Positions 9,305-17,905 of a stretch of DNA of 64,000 nt are shown one piece after another. The notes beneath the pieces are model-generated. The model was given only the letters and a program-made list of their open reading frames with translations, ran no database searches and was not told the DNA's origin. The position numbers were made by a program, and so were the translations under genes. The stretch's first letter is position 1; every line of letters starts with the position of its first letter. The stretch comes from Lactobacillus bombicola. Its GTDB lineage: Bacteria; Bacillota; Bacilli; Lactobacillales; Lactobacillaceae. The stretch is from the NCBI RefSeq assembly GCF_900112665.1, contig NZ_FOMN01000004.1, forward strand, positions 124,001 to 188,000, read 5' to 3'.

Positions 9305-9716
9305 AAATAGCTTACCTGCTTTTACTATTGTTGAAATAATTATTACTTTGACTATAACTCTTACCTTAACTTTATTAGGAGTAGTTCAGCTCAAAGCCTA
9401 TAATCAAAGATTGATTTTAGATAATACAACTAAGGAAGTTAAAAGCTCGATTGAACAAGCGGCACGAATTTCGACTATTCGGCATCAAGCCATTATTATT
9501 AGATATTATCCAGTATCCAAAAGTCTCATTTTAATTGGCAAAAAATATTACCGAGAACTAAAGGTTGCTAATGATATAGAAATATATAATCTGGCTTTAT
9601 TGCAAATATCACCCAATGGCTCGCTACCAGCTCACACAATAACGATTACAAACCATAAAAATACTAGAAGAATTAAGTTACAAATGACTTGGGGGCGGCC
9701 AATCGATGATACTTAA
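9276..9716 (+). CDS. comGD: ComGD, minor competence pseudopilin
   Basis: Minor pseudopilin of the competence pilus. The prepilin motif is PAFTIVEIIITLTITLTL, with Ala rather than Gly before the cleavage point; an Ala here is also seen in streptococcal/lactococcal ComGD (AFTLLE-type). The frame is open from 9246, but the leader before the motif should be short; ATG 9276 or TTG 9285 are both plausible and neither has a strong ribosome site, so translational coupling to comGC is likely. About 146 residues with the ATG 9276 start. The last bases overlap comGE. Confidence 0.85.
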   Translation: MVWLKRIRIRNSLPAFTIVEIIITLTITLTLTLLGVVQLKAYNQRLILDNTTKEVKSSIEQAARISTIRHQAIIIRYYPVSKSLILIGKKYYRELKVANDIEIYNLALLQISPNGSLPAHTITITNHKNTRRIKLQMTWGRPIDDT

Positions 9717-9981
9717 TAAGCTAAAAGGTTTTTTAATGGCTGAAGGTATAACCGCCTTAGCTATTGCCATTGCTGGTGTATCATTAATGGCGCTAGTTAT
9801 AGGGGAAGGTCGAAGCATAGAACAAAGGATGGAGTTAAAAACTGATCGAGCCTATGCCTGGCATATTTTAAAAAAACTCGATCTAAAGGAAGTTAAAGTT
9901 CATGATCGAGTTTATGAATTGCGAGGTGCTAGTAGTGTATATGATAAGACAAGCCAAGAAACTTATCTTGTCAAAAAATAA
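9706..9981 (+). CDS. comGE: ComGE-like minor pseudopilin
   Basis: A 91-residue protein whose N-terminus (LKGFLMAEGITALAIAIAGVSL) has the basic tail, Gly-Phe cleavage point, the Glu at mature position 5 and the hydrophobic helix of a type IV pilin-like subunit. Identity as ComGE rests on operon position between comGD and comGF, because ComGE proteins are poorly conserved. It overlaps comGD by 11 bases and comGF by about 40. Confidence 0.75.
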   Translation: MILNKLKGFLMAEGITALAIAIAGVSLMALVIGEGRSIEQRMELKTDRAYAWHILKKLDLKEVKVHDRVYELRGASSVYDKTSQETYLVKK

Positions 9982-10477
9982 AGGCTTTGTATTAGCTGAG
10001 GCCATGTTTGCTGTTATAATCACACTTTTAATAGTCTTGGTTTTACAAAATTTATTAAAAACTATCATGCTTTCTGATAAGGCTGACCATAAAACTGATA
10101 ATGTGGTTTTTGCTTATGTTCAATTTAATCGTTTTTTACATGATGATGATACGAAACTAGCCTATCCTTTTCCAGAAATATCGACTTCTAGGCAAGCTGG
10201 GATAGTAAAGGTTGATCATGATAATAAATCAAAGATATATAAATTGAATTTTTATAAAAATATGGTACGTGTCACTACTCCAGATGGTGGTCATATGCCA
10301 CTTTTACTTGAAGTTAAAAAAGCTAATTTTGTTACCACGAATAATCACATTAAAATAAGCATTACAGAAAAAGATAATCGTAGTACAGAAATATATTTTA
10401 AATTAGATGCTAAATCAAAAATAAAAGAAAGAGGAGACAAAAAAATTGAAAGTAAAAGCCAGTACCTTGCTCAGTAG
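9941..10477 (+). CDS. comGF: ComGF, minor competence pseudopilin
   Basis: Minor pseudopilin, about 178 residues. The cleavage site is NKGFVLAEAMFAV, followed by a hydrophobic helix (VIITLLIVLVLQNLL) and a C-terminal globular domain containing FNRFLHDD and the YKLNFYKNMVRVTTPDGGHMPLL stretch typical of ComGF. The frame is open from 9902; ATG 9941 is chosen because it gives a 15-20 residue leader and follows GCGAGGTG. It overlaps comGE upstream and comGG downstream. Confidence 0.86.
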   Translation: MIRQAKKLILSKNKGFVLAEAMFAVIITLLIVLVLQNLLKTIMLSDKADHKTDNVVFAYVQFNRFLHDDDTKLAYPFPEISTSRQAGIVKVDHDNKSKIYKLNFYKNMVRVTTPDGGHMPLLLEVKKANFVTTNNHIKISITEKDNRSTEIYFKLDAKSKIKERGDKKIESKSQYLAQ

Positions 10478-10586
10478 TGTTTTTGTCTTAGCAACTTGTT
10501 TACTTTTTATTCGCTTTTATCAGGATATATATCATGATAGCATGCAAAATGATTTATTATTAATTGAATACTTGGTAAATAACTGA
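10446..10586 (+). CDS. comGG: ComGG-like small pilin-operon protein (46 aa)
   Basis: A short frame starting with TTG at 10446 behind a good GAGGAG ribosome site and ending TGA at 10586. It codes for 46 residues: a basic start (MKVKASTLL), one hydrophobic helix (SVFVLATCLLFIRFY) and an acidic tail. Position as the last comG gene and the single N-terminal helix fit ComGG, which in lactobacilli is small and poorly conserved and lacks the full pilin cleavage motif. It overlaps the comGF end by 32 bases. Confidence 0.65.
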   Translation: MKVKASTLLSSVFVLATCLLFIRFYQDIYHDSMQNDLLLIEYLVNN

Positions 10587-10646
10587 TTTACTTGCGCTTG
10601 TTGCCTTCATTCTATTAAAATGGATAAAAGATAAGGGGAATAAGTG

Positions 10647-11648
10647 ATGAATAATATTGAAGAGTTATTTGAAAATTTCTTAAATTGTGTAGAATACTTA
10701 CAAAAAGCATTAAATGTATCTTTTGGTGAAGCTTTGACTGAAACCTTTGATAATCTTGAAAATAATCAAATTAAGGTTGAACTTGGCGCTCCGGATAAAG
10801 CGACTGTTGAAAAATTAAGCCAAAAGTATAAAAAGTTAAATTATGATAAGTTGTCACAGCAATTAAAGGTACAAGTATATATTTATTTAATACTCAAGGC
10901 AGTAAATGAAGATGCTTTAGATATTAATCAAATGCCAACACCACCAATAGTTGCAACGATAGTAGCAATGTTTATGCAAAAATTGCTGCCTGACAAAAAA
11001 ATAACAATTGCTGATCCAGCAATTGGGACAGGAAATTTATTGTTTTCGGTAATTAACCAGTTAAAGCATGCAAATCATTCTAAGATGAACTATCACTTGC
11101 TGGGAATCGATAATGATGAAGAAATGCTTAGCTTTGCTGATATTGGTGCCCATTTAAATGGGCTTGACATCGAATTATACTGTCAAGATGCTTTAACGCC
11201 ATGGTTATTTACCAATCCAGATGTTGTTGTAGCGGATTTGCCAATAGGGTATTATCCAATTGACGATAATGCTAATAATTTTGCTACTAAAGCGGAAAAG
11301 GGTCATTCGTTTGCTCATCTTTTATTTATTGAACAAATTATTAAAAATTTAAAAGCTGGTGGCTATGCTTTCCTCGTGGTTCCTAAAGCAATCCTTACTG
11401 GCAAAGGTGGCAGTGACTTTATGCCATGGCTATCAGATAAGGTCTTTTTAAGAGCAATTATTGAGTTGCCAGATAATGTATTCCAAAATAAGACAAATCA
11501 AAAATCGATTTTAGTGTTTCAAAATCATGGTAATAATGTTCAAAATAGTGAAGTTTTACTCACAAAATTGGACTCATTAAAAAAGGAAGAAGACTTAATA
11601 AAGCTTAATGTTAACCTAAATGAGTGGTATACTAAAAATATTCATTAA
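10647..11648 (+). CDS. Class I SAM-dependent methyltransferase, YtxK/N6-adenine methylase-like
   Basis: A protein of about 333 residues related to the DNA N6-adenine methylase fold, of the YtxK type found between comG and ackA in many Firmicutes. It has an N-terminal helical region, the SAM-binding motif DPAIGTGNLLFSVI (motif I), LLGIDNDEEM, and the catalytic-loop motif ADLPIGYYP in place of NPPY/DPPY. A GTG at 10644 and an ATG at 10647 compete; the ATG has a better 7-base spacing from AAGGGGA. No restriction partner or specificity gene is present, so it is not evidence of a restriction system; the true substrate in the family is unproven. Confidence 0.85.
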   Translation: MNNIEELFENFLNCVEYLQKALNVSFGEALTETFDNLENNQIKVELGAPDKATVEKLSQKYKKLNYDKLSQQLKVQVYIYLILKAVNEDALDINQMPTPPIVATIVAMFMQKLLPDKKITIADPAIGTGNLLFSVINQLKHANHSKMNYHLLGIDNDEEMLSFADIGAHLNGLDIELYCQDALTPWLFTNPDVVVADLPIGYYPIDDNANNFATKAEKGHSFAHLLFIEQIIKNLKAGGYAFLVVPKAILTGKGGSDFMPWLSDKVFLRAIIELPDNVFQNKTNQKSILVFQNHGNNVQNSEVLLTKLDSLKKEEDLIKLNVNLNEWYTKNIH

Positions 11649-11694
11649 TTTGTGAAAAAGTCAAAAGTATGTGTGTAGTGGAGGAATCTCATTT

Positions 11695-12879
11695 ATGAAA
11701 AAAGTTTTAGCAATTAACTCAGGTAGTTCTTCATTCAAGTATAAGTTATTTGCCCTTCCCGAAGAACAAGTATTGGCGGAAGGAATTGCTGATAGAGTTG
11801 GCATTGAGGGCTCTTCTTTTGAAATTAAATTACCAAATGGCGAAAAGCATACTGATGAAGTCTCTATTCCGGATCAAGAGGCTGCAGTTAACTTGTTACT
11901 GGTAGCATTAAAGAAGTATCAAGTTGTTACTGATCTAGACGAGATTGTCGGTGTAGGGCATCGAATTGTTGCAGGTGGGGAAGATTTTCCTGATTCAGCC
12001 ATAATTGATCAAGAAAAATTACAGAAAATCTATGATTTAAAAGAATATGCTCCCTTGCACAATGTTGCTGAAGGAAAAGGAATAGAAGCCTTCATGAAAT
12101 TGCTTCCTAATGTCCCAGAAGTTGGCGTATTTGATACATCGTTCCATCAAACATTAGATTCAGTTCATTATATGTATTCACTTCCTTATAAGTATTATGA
12201 AAAATATGGCGTACGTAAATATGGTGCTCATGGTACGTCAGTAAGATATATTGTTGGTCGTGCTGCAGAGATGTTAAATAAAGATCGTGCAGATTTAAAA
12301 TTAATTGTTTGTCATTTAGGGTCAGGAGCCTCTGTGACTGCTGTGAAAAATGGCAAGTCATATGATACTTCAATGGGCTTTACCCCGCTTGCAGGAGTTA
12401 CTATGGGGACACGTTCAGGTGATGTTGATGCATCAGTTTTACAATACATAATGAATAAGGAAAATCTTGATATTAATCAGATGATTGATATTTTAAATGA
12501 TAAATCGGGGTTATTAGGAATTTCTGAAATTTCTTCTGACATGCGTGACCTAGAAAATAATTCAGATGATAAAGCAAAGTTAGCTCGTGATATTTTTGTT
12601 AATAGAGTTAGACAATATGTTGGTTCATATATTACTGAAATGGAAGGTGTTGACGCAATTATCTTTACCGCTGGAGTAGGTGAACACGATGCTGGCGTTA
12701 GAGAGAAAATAATGCAGTCATTTGAATTTATGGGTTTAGATCCTGATTATGAAGCAAACAAATCAAATGGTGAGAAGTTTATTTCAAAACCTGATTCAAA
12801 GATAAAAGCGCTAATTATTCCAACTGATGAAGAATTAATGATTGAACGTGATGTTGTTCGTTTAGCCCATTTGAATTAG
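11695..12879 (+). CDS. ackA: Acetate kinase
   Basis: Interconverts acetyl phosphate + ADP and acetate + ATP in the cytoplasm; in lactobacilli it yields ATP from the phosphoketolase and pyruvate-to-acetate branches. The 394-residue protein has the first signature VLAINSGSSSFKYKLF, the second GVGHRIVAGGEDF with VFDTSFHQT, and HLGSGAS, GVTMGTRSGDVD and FTAGVGEHDAGVR of the ASKHA fold. The frame is open from 11671, but the ATG at 11695 follows GTGGAGGAAT and matches the family start. It lies at the usual place after the comG-ytxK genes, and a hairpin terminator follows at 12899-12928. Confidence 0.97.
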   Translation: MKKVLAINSGSSSFKYKLFALPEEQVLAEGIADRVGIEGSSFEIKLPNGEKHTDEVSIPDQEAAVNLLLVALKKYQVVTDLDEIVGVGHRIVAGGEDFPDSAIIDQEKLQKIYDLKEYAPLHNVAEGKGIEAFMKLLPNVPEVGVFDTSFHQTLDSVHYMYSLPYKYYEKYGVRKYGAHGTSVRYIVGRAAEMLNKDRADLKLIVCHLGSGASVTAVKNGKSYDTSMGFTPLAGVTMGTRSGDVDASVLQYIMNKENLDINQMIDILNDKSGLLGISEISSDMRDLENNSDDKAKLARDIFVNRVRQYVGSYITEMEGVDAIIFTAGVGEHDAGVREKIMQSFEFMGLDPDYEANKSNGEKFISKPDSKIKALIIPTDEELMIERDVVRLAHLN

Positions 12880-12898
12880 GTACAATTTAATATATAAT

Positions 12899-12928
12899 AA
12901 AAGTCGTTAATAATTTTTAATGGCTTTT
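12899..12928 (+). terminator. Terminator after ackA
   Basis: A 12-bp stem AAAAGTCGTTAA / TTAATGGCTTTT (two G-U pairs) with a 6-base loop and a trailing T tract. Confidence 0.72.
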
Positions 12929-13110
12929 TATTTTGATATATACATAGATAATAATATATTTATAAAAACCGATTAGTTTATGAATGATATAATTATGTCG
13001 GTATGGTAATTAACAATAATAATTTAATATAAGTATTATCATAATCAAAAGAATAAGGCTGATTAAGAAAAGCAGTCAAGAACTATTTAATGAAGAAAGT
13101 ATAGGGAAAA

Positions 13111-13923
13111 ATGATAAGACTAGTAGCAATTGACGTTGACGATACATTGTTGAATAGCCATGGAGTACTACTTGAATCAACTAAAACAGTTATTAAACGC
13201 GCAATTAGTCAACAAGTTAAAGTTGTTCTTTGTTCAGGTAGACCATTAGCTGGTGTTAAGCACTTTTTGGCTGAATTAGGAATTACTACAGATAATCAAT
13301 ATGTTATTACCTTTAACGGGGCTGTAATCGAATCAGTTACTGGGAGAAAATTAGCCGAATCTGGATTAGAATTTTCAACCTATAAAGAAATTGATCGATA
13401 TTCTAATAAACACGATATTGCATATAATATTGTTGATGCTGATAGTCAAATTATTACGAGTAATCACAATGTTAGTTGGGTTACAGTTGTTCAAGCTTGG
13501 GAAAATCGAGCTGGGCTTTTAATTAGGACACCGACGGAATTAGGTGAAACTGCTCAGGTTATTAAAGCAGTGTTTGCTGATGAAAAAGACAAATTAGACC
13601 AAGTAGAAAAAGAAATAATCAAAAAATTTGGGCAAAAAAATTATGTTGTTCGGGCTGCTGATAATTTTTTAGAAGTAATGCATCAAGATGTTAATAAAGG
13701 TAATGCTTTGAAAATTTTATCAAAGAAATTAAATATTTCGGCAAATGAAATTATGGCAATTGGTGATGAACGTAATGATATACCAATGTTTAATTTTGCA
13801 GGTATTTCGGTAGTAATGGCTAATGGATCAGCAGCAGCTAAAGAATATGCAGACTATGTGACAGAATCAAACGATGAAAACGGCATTGAGCAAGCATTCA
13901 ATAAATTTGTTTTATCTAAATAA
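13111..13923 (+). CDS. HAD-superfamily (Cof/YidA-type) sugar phosphatase
   Basis: A 270-residue cytoplasmic Cof-type HAD phosphatase. Motif I is AIDVDDTLLNSHG, motif II CSGRPLAGV, and motif IV AIGDERNDIPMFNFAG, followed by the ANGSAAAKEYADYVTESNDENGI block that is characteristic of the YidA branch. YidA-like enzymes dephosphorylate sugar phosphates such as glucose- or erythrose-phosphates in vitro; the physiological substrate here is unknown. The ATG has AGGGAAAA upstream. It shares only modest resemblance to the other HAD protein at 702-1514. It ends 54 bases before the mature tmRNA start. Confidence 0.92.
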   Translation: MIRLVAIDVDDTLLNSHGVLLESTKTVIKRAISQQVKVVLCSGRPLAGVKHFLAELGITTDNQYVITFNGAVIESVTGRKLAESGLEFSTYKEIDRYSNKHDIAYNIVDADSQIITSNHNVSWVTVVQAWENRAGLLIRTPTELGETAQVIKAVFADEKDKLDQVEKEIIKKFGQKNYVVRAADNFLEVMHQDVNKGNALKILSKKLNISANEIMAIGDERNDIPMFNFAGISVVMANGSAAAKEYADYVTESNDENGIEQAFNKFVLSK

Positions 13924-13932
13924 ATCTAACTA

Positions 13933-13961
13933 TTAGCAGTTAATAAGATGTATGCTATAAT
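13933..13961 (+). promoter_or_regulatory. Promoter of tmRNA (ssrA)
   Basis: TTAGCA at 13933-13938 and a consensus TATAAT at 13956-13961, separated by 17 bases, with an extended -10 (TGC before TATAAT). Predicted start about 10 bases before the mature tmRNA 5' end. Confidence 0.72.
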
Positions 13962-13977
13962 AATAGTATCCTAAAGC

Positions 13978-14340
13978 GGGGGTGTTTTGGGATTCGACAG
14001 GCGTAGATTTGCATTAACTGCGGTTCGTAGGTCACGTCTACGTAAAAACGTCACAGTTTTATAACTGCAAATAAAGAAAATTCATACGCATTAGCTGCCT
14101 AATTTAGGCACATGTGTTGCTTTTTATCGGATTACTCACGTCTGGTATCAAGTATCAACTCAGTGAGTTACGTTTAACTACCTCATCTGAATAGTTAAGA
14201 AGAGTCATTGCAGATTAGCTAGCCCATTCTAGCCCTGTTATATGGCGTTTTGGACTAGTGAAGTTCAAATAATATAACTATAATCGTAGATGTTAGTGAC
14301 AGGATGCGTTTGGACAGGAGTTCAATTCTCCTCACCTCCA
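13978..14340 (+). ncRNA. ssrA: tmRNA
   Basis: Rescues stalled ribosomes by trans-translation with SmpB. The tRNA-like ends pair perfectly: GGGGGTG (13978-13984) with CACCTCC (14333-14339) plus A at 14340; the third pair is G-U, the alanine identity element. The 5' segment GGGATTCGACAGG and the 3' T-arm GAGTTCAATTCTC are the diagnostic conserved parts. The mRNA-like portion encodes a tag ANKENSYALAA followed by TAA (14067-14102), ending in the YALAA proteolysis signal. The CCA end is not encoded. A strong promoter precedes it and a terminator follows. Confidence 0.96.
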
Positions 14341-14344
14341 TTTT

Positions 14345-14379
14345 AAAAAGCTTGTAACCATTTATGTTACAAGCTTTTT
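14345..14379 (+). terminator. Terminator after tmRNA
   Basis: A perfect 14-bp stem AAAAAGCTTGTAAC / GTTACAAGCTTTTT with a 7-base loop. Confidence 0.88.
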
Positions 14380-14873
14380 CTGTGTGCAAATTCGTCCAAT
14401 GTTCATTGACTTTTTAAATTTTATCACGACTGCTAACAATTTGTCTGGTTTTTGTTTGAGCGTATTAACATTAAGGCCAAGGAATAGGTCTTCTGTATGT
14501 AATATACAAAGCTTTTAAGCAACTGGTTTAATAATAGATTCTTAAAGGGTCTTTGTCTTAAATTATATTCTTACTTCATTAGGCTAAGCCTTCGCGGCTG
14601 AACCTTTTTACTTGCAAATTGCTACAGGAATATCAACTGACTTTTTTTGCTTTACCTATCTTAGACCAATGTAGCTTCTTGCACAGTCCAATTGTATAAA
14701 AAAATTCTAGTATCATAAGTCAAAATGCGATTTTATATGTTTTAATAAATATGTGTAGGTTATTACGATACTATCATTTTGCACGTAGGTAAATAAAAAT
14801 TTGTTTTTTATTTACAACTGCCAAGCTGGTCATCAGAATCAGTTTTTTGTATGATTGCTTTGAGGTGAATAAA
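14380..14873. other. Gene-free accessory stretch downstream of tmRNA
   Basis: About 490 bases without a convincing reading frame on either strand. The 3' end of ssrA is a common integration site for genomic islands, but no integrase, flanking repeat of the tmRNA 3' end or recognisable gene remnant could be identified. Near its end, two 7-base inverted arms interleave: TAGTATC (14708-14714) with GATACTA (14767-14773), and CAAAATG (14721-14727) with CATTTTG (14775-14781), an arrangement that could form a pseudoknot. Confidence 0.4.
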
Positions 14874-15584
14874 GTGAAAAAATTTTATCAAAAAAACAAA
14901 TGGTTAATATTAGCTTTATGTACTTTTATAACAATCCCAGGTATTTTATTTTTAATTATTGGTAATTTAAAGCAGAGAACAGATTGGCTCAGCTTTTGGG
15001 GTTCATATCTTGGCAGTATAATTACAATTGCTTTTGCGTACATTAACACACAAGTCAGTAGTAAAGAGCAATCTGAAAATCTAAAATTACAGTTAGAGCA
15101 AAGTAAACAAAATGACTTAGACAATGCCATTAAACTTGATCGGATGAAAAGATTATTTTCTTTAATTGATTATTCCGATATAGTAAATCAAGAATTCAAA
15201 AGCGCAAAAATTCAAGCAGTGATAAATACCAAAAGAACAAGTTATGCTAAATTAGAGTTTGATAAAATTAAAAAAATAGTGACAGATTTAGATTTTTTTG
15301 TGCAAAAGGCAAATAACATTTTTTATATAACAGATTTTGAAAATAACATTGATTTAAAAGATATTAATAAAGACTTACTAAATTTTAAAGTAAATGATTT
15401 ATTATTGATTGAATTTATTGAATCTAAAATACCAAAAAAAGCAACAGAAAAACTTGATGTTAAAAATAGGCAACATCTAAAAAAAATCAGCCAACATATT
15501 AATAAATTAGATTCAGACTATGATATTTTAGATAAAGAAATAAGAAAAGTATATAAACAAGAAACGCTGATAAATAAGGATTAA
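14874..15584 (+). CDS. Hypothetical membrane-anchored coiled-coil protein
   Basis: No family recognised. About 236 residues: a basic N-terminus, two hydrophobic segments (WLILALCTFITIPGILFLII and the WGSYLGSIITIAFAYI region) and then a long charged, Lys/Asn/Asp-rich helical part with a likely coiled coil (KEQSENLKLQLEQSKQND). This layout is common among accessory-gene and phage-associated membrane proteins of unknown role. The frame opens at 14847, but the GTG at 14874 follows a GAGGTG site 6 bases upstream. The lysine- and AAA-rich codon use and its place after the tmRNA suggest acquired DNA; it is otherwise isolated. Confidence 0.7.
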   Translation: MKKFYQKNKWLILALCTFITIPGILFLIIGNLKQRTDWLSFWGSYLGSIITIAFAYINTQVSSKEQSENLKLQLEQSKQNDLDNAIKLDRMKRLFSLIDYSDIVNQEFKSAKIQAVINTKRTSYAKLEFDKIKKIVTDLDFFVQKANNIFYITDFENNIDLKDINKDLLNFKVNDLLLIEFIESKIPKKATEKLDVKNRQHLKKISQHINKLDSDYDILDKEIRKVYKQETLINKD

Positions 15585-15791
15585 TAAGTAAATAAAGTGG
15601 ATTGCAAGTTTTAAAGTAGATTTTTTAAAAATAATCTTTTAAAGTTTTTACTAAAATATCTTTTTGTCAACTATTAATGGTTATAAACTGTATACATGTA
15701 AAATGTTATTTATTTTTAATCTTTAAATTATAAATAATAGTTTTAAATTTTTGAAATAAAAGTTTACACTTAAAGTATGAGGTGATTATAG

Positions 15792-16760
15792 ATGGAAGCA
15801 ATTTTTTTAAATCCATATTTTAGACCCAAAATTTGGGGTGGACGCAAATTAGAGACAATTTTTGATTATGACATTCCTAACGGAAAAGTTGGTGAAGCTT
15901 GGGTTATATCAGGTTATAAAAATAACGCTTCGACTGTGATTAATGGTAAGTTTAAGGGGCAAAGTTTACGTGCTGTATATCATGAGCATCCTGACCTTTT
16001 TGGAAATCCACAGAATAAGGAATTTCCCCTTTTGGTTAAATTTTTAGATGCAAATGATAATTTATCTGTACAAGTCCACCCTAATAATGACTATGCTAGG
16101 CAAGTTGAAGGGGATAGTGGTAAAACAGAAAGTTGGTATGTTCTGCAAGCTGATCCAGGTGCTTATTTGATTTATGGTCATACTGCTAAGACACGTGCAG
16201 AGCTTGCGGATATGATTCACAATGAAAATTGGGACCAGCTGCTGTGCAAAGTTCCAGTTAAAGCGGGCGATTTTTTCTATGTACCTTCGGGAACGATTCA
16301 TGCCTTAACCAAAGGAATTATGGTAATTGAAACACAACAATCAAGCGATGTGACTTATCGCTTATATGATTATGATCGTGTTGACCAAAAATCAGGTAAA
16401 AAGCGGGAACTACATACACAAAAGTCAATTGATGTTACAACAGTACCTCATATTAATCCTAAACTTGATATTAAAGTCGCTAATGATCAAGATGCAGAAA
16501 TTAAAACTTTAGTTGCACCACCAGTTTCACCATATTTTTATTTATGGCAAATAAATTTAAATGGAAGTTGGACAAGTAATCTTAAAGGCCATCCTTATTT
16601 ATTAGTAACAGTTATCGCGGGAACAGGACAGCTTGTACTAGATGATAAAAAGTATGATTTATCTATGGGTAGTAATTTAATTATTCCCAATAAAACAGCT
16701 TCATTTACTTTTGCAGGTAAAATGAAAATGGTGCTTTCTGCTCCTGGAAAAGAAATTTAA
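15792..16760 (+). CDS. manA: Mannose-6-phosphate isomerase, class I
   Basis: Interconverts mannose 6-phosphate and fructose 6-phosphate in the cytoplasm, feeding PTS-imported mannose into glycolysis. The 322-residue, zinc-dependent cupin protein shows the class I motifs KIWGG near residue 14, VQVHPNNDYA (zinc His), GKTESWYVL (zinc Glu) and YVPSGTIHAL (zinc His), plus the C-terminal cupin domain with MVIETQQSSDVTYRLYDYDR. It begins with ATG after GAGGTG. The next gene (SdpI-like) starts 26 bases later and then a two-component system, so all four may be co-transcribed, though the functional link is not obvious. Confidence 0.95.
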   Translation: MEAIFLNPYFRPKIWGGRKLETIFDYDIPNGKVGEAWVISGYKNNASTVINGKFKGQSLRAVYHEHPDLFGNPQNKEFPLLVKFLDANDNLSVQVHPNNDYARQVEGDSGKTESWYVLQADPGAYLIYGHTAKTRAELADMIHNENWDQLLCKVPVKAGDFFYVPSGTIHALTKGIMVIETQQSSDVTYRLYDYDRVDQKSGKKRELHTQKSIDVTTVPHINPKLDIKVANDQDAEIKTLVAPPVSPYFYLWQINLNGSWTSNLKGHPYLLVTVIAGTGQLVLDDKKYDLSMGSNLIIPNKTASFTFAGKMKMVLSAPGKEI

Positions 16761-16786
16761 TTCTTAACAAAGAAAGGACAAAAAGT

Positions 16787-17176
16787 ATGATTTATGTCGC
16801 ATGCGGCTCAATTACACTAGTTATAGGTATACTTTGGTTAATTTCTCCAGCAAAACGACCTAACCCTTTTTACGGTTATTTTTCATACTTGTCACAAGTC
16901 AATAAAGCTAGTTTTCGTTTTGCTCAAAAAAAAGCCAGTATGTTTTTTATTATATTTGGTGTAGCACAAACCATATTTGGTCTGGGAATACATTTTTTAA
17001 ATTTGGATAGGTATTTTTTTGTTTGGTTACTTACCTTTTATTTTTTTCCATTGTTTTCCATTATTTTAACGGAGAAGAGTGTAAAAAACTTTTTACTTAA
17101 GCGTCATGAATTACCTTCAGATTATATAGATCCTGATCAAGTAAAAAGTAAGAAAACTAAAGGATTCAAAAAATAG
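16787..17176 (+). CDS. SdpI/YhfL-like small membrane protein
   Basis: A 129-residue membrane protein with three hydrophobic segments (residues 2-19, 50-68 and 75-94). The sequence PNPFYGYFSYLSQVNKASFRFAQK corresponds to the conserved (N-x-x-YGYRT..S..N.E.W.FA) signature of the SdpI family, in degenerate form. In Bacillus, SdpI gives immunity to the SdpC toxin and acts as a signal-transducing receptor. Here it lies one base upstream of a response regulator and histidine kinase, so a sensing or self-protection role coupled to that system is conceivable; this is inference. The ATG has an AAAGGA site. Confidence 0.7.
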   Translation: MIYVACGSITLVIGILWLISPAKRPNPFYGYFSYLSQVNKASFRFAQKKASMFFIIFGVAQTIFGLGIHFLNLDRYFFVWLLTFYFFPLFSIILTEKSVKNFLLKRHELPSDYIDPDQVKSKKTKGFKK

Positions 17177-17177
17177 A

Positions 17178-17903
17178 ATGAAACTGAAAATTTTAATGGT
17201 TGAAGACGATAAGTCGCTTTCAGAAATGATGTGCATGTTTTTTGAAAAAGAAGGTTGGAAAGTTGATGTTGCCTTTGATGGTGAGCAAGCCGTTAACCAG
17301 TTTAAGCAAGATCCAAATAAATATGATTTAATTACTTTGGATTTAAATTTGCCAAAGAAAGACGGTATTCAAGTTGCCAAAGAAATTCGTGCGATTTCAA
17401 CACGTATACCAATTATTATGTTGACTGCAAGAAATAGTGAAGAAGATCAAATTTTAGGTCTTGGCGTTGGTGCAGATGATTATGTATCAAAGCCCTTTAG
17501 TCCGTTGGCTTTGATTGCACGAATAAAGGCATTGTTGCGTAGGATAAAGATTGAAGATAATCCTAAACTCAATAAACCGACTCAGCTTTATCAGGCTTTT
17601 GATATTGAGACAACACACATGAAAATTTCAAAAAGTAGACGTGAGGTTTTATTTGATGGTCAAGCTGTAGCTAATATTACGCCTAAAGAATTCTCGTTAC
17701 TTTTTACAATGGCACAAAAGCCTAAGCAAGTTTTTGCACGTGGGCAGTTGCTGGAATTGGTTTGGGGTTATGATTATTTTGGTGAGGAGCGGACAGTTGA
17801 TGCTCATATTAAAAAATTGCGCCAAAAATTAGAAAAAGTTGGAGCTAATGTCATTCAGACTGTCTGGGGTGTTGGCTACAAATTTGATGATTCACAGGTT
17901 TAG
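17178..17903 (+). CDS. OmpR/PhoB-family response regulator
   Basis: DNA-binding output protein of a two-component system, 241 residues. Receiver domain (residues 1-120): acidic pocket Glu9-Asp10-Asp11, phospho-acceptor Asp55 in ITLDLNLPKKDG, Thr83 in MLTARNS and Lys105 in YVSKPFSPL. C-terminal winged helix: ITPKEFSLLF, the transactivation-loop region and the ERTVDAHIKKLRQKLE recognition region ending in TVWGVGYKFD. It begins one base after the SdpI-like gene stop and ends two bases before the kinase start, so the three are translationally linked. The signal and target genes are unknown. Confidence 0.95.
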   Translation: MKLKILMVEDDKSLSEMMCMFFEKEGWKVDVAFDGEQAVNQFKQDPNKYDLITLDLNLPKKDGIQVAKEIRAISTRIPIIMLTARNSEEDQILGLGVGADDYVSKPFSPLALIARIKALLRRIKIEDNPKLNKPTQLYQAFDIETTHMKISKSRREVLFDGQAVANITPKEFSLLFTMAQKPKQVFARGQLLELVWGYDYFGEERTVDAHIKKLRQKLEKVGANVIQTVWGVGYKFDDSQV

Positions 17904-17905
17904 AT

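Noticed and set aside
10647-11648. DNA methylase as part of a restriction-modification or phage-defence system
   Set aside because: It is the YtxK-type gene found at this place between comG and ackA in many Firmicutes, and no restriction or specificity gene is present.
14380-14700. Possible decayed integrase or transposase after tmRNA
   Set aside because: Translating both strands gave only short stop-rich pieces with no recognisable motif.
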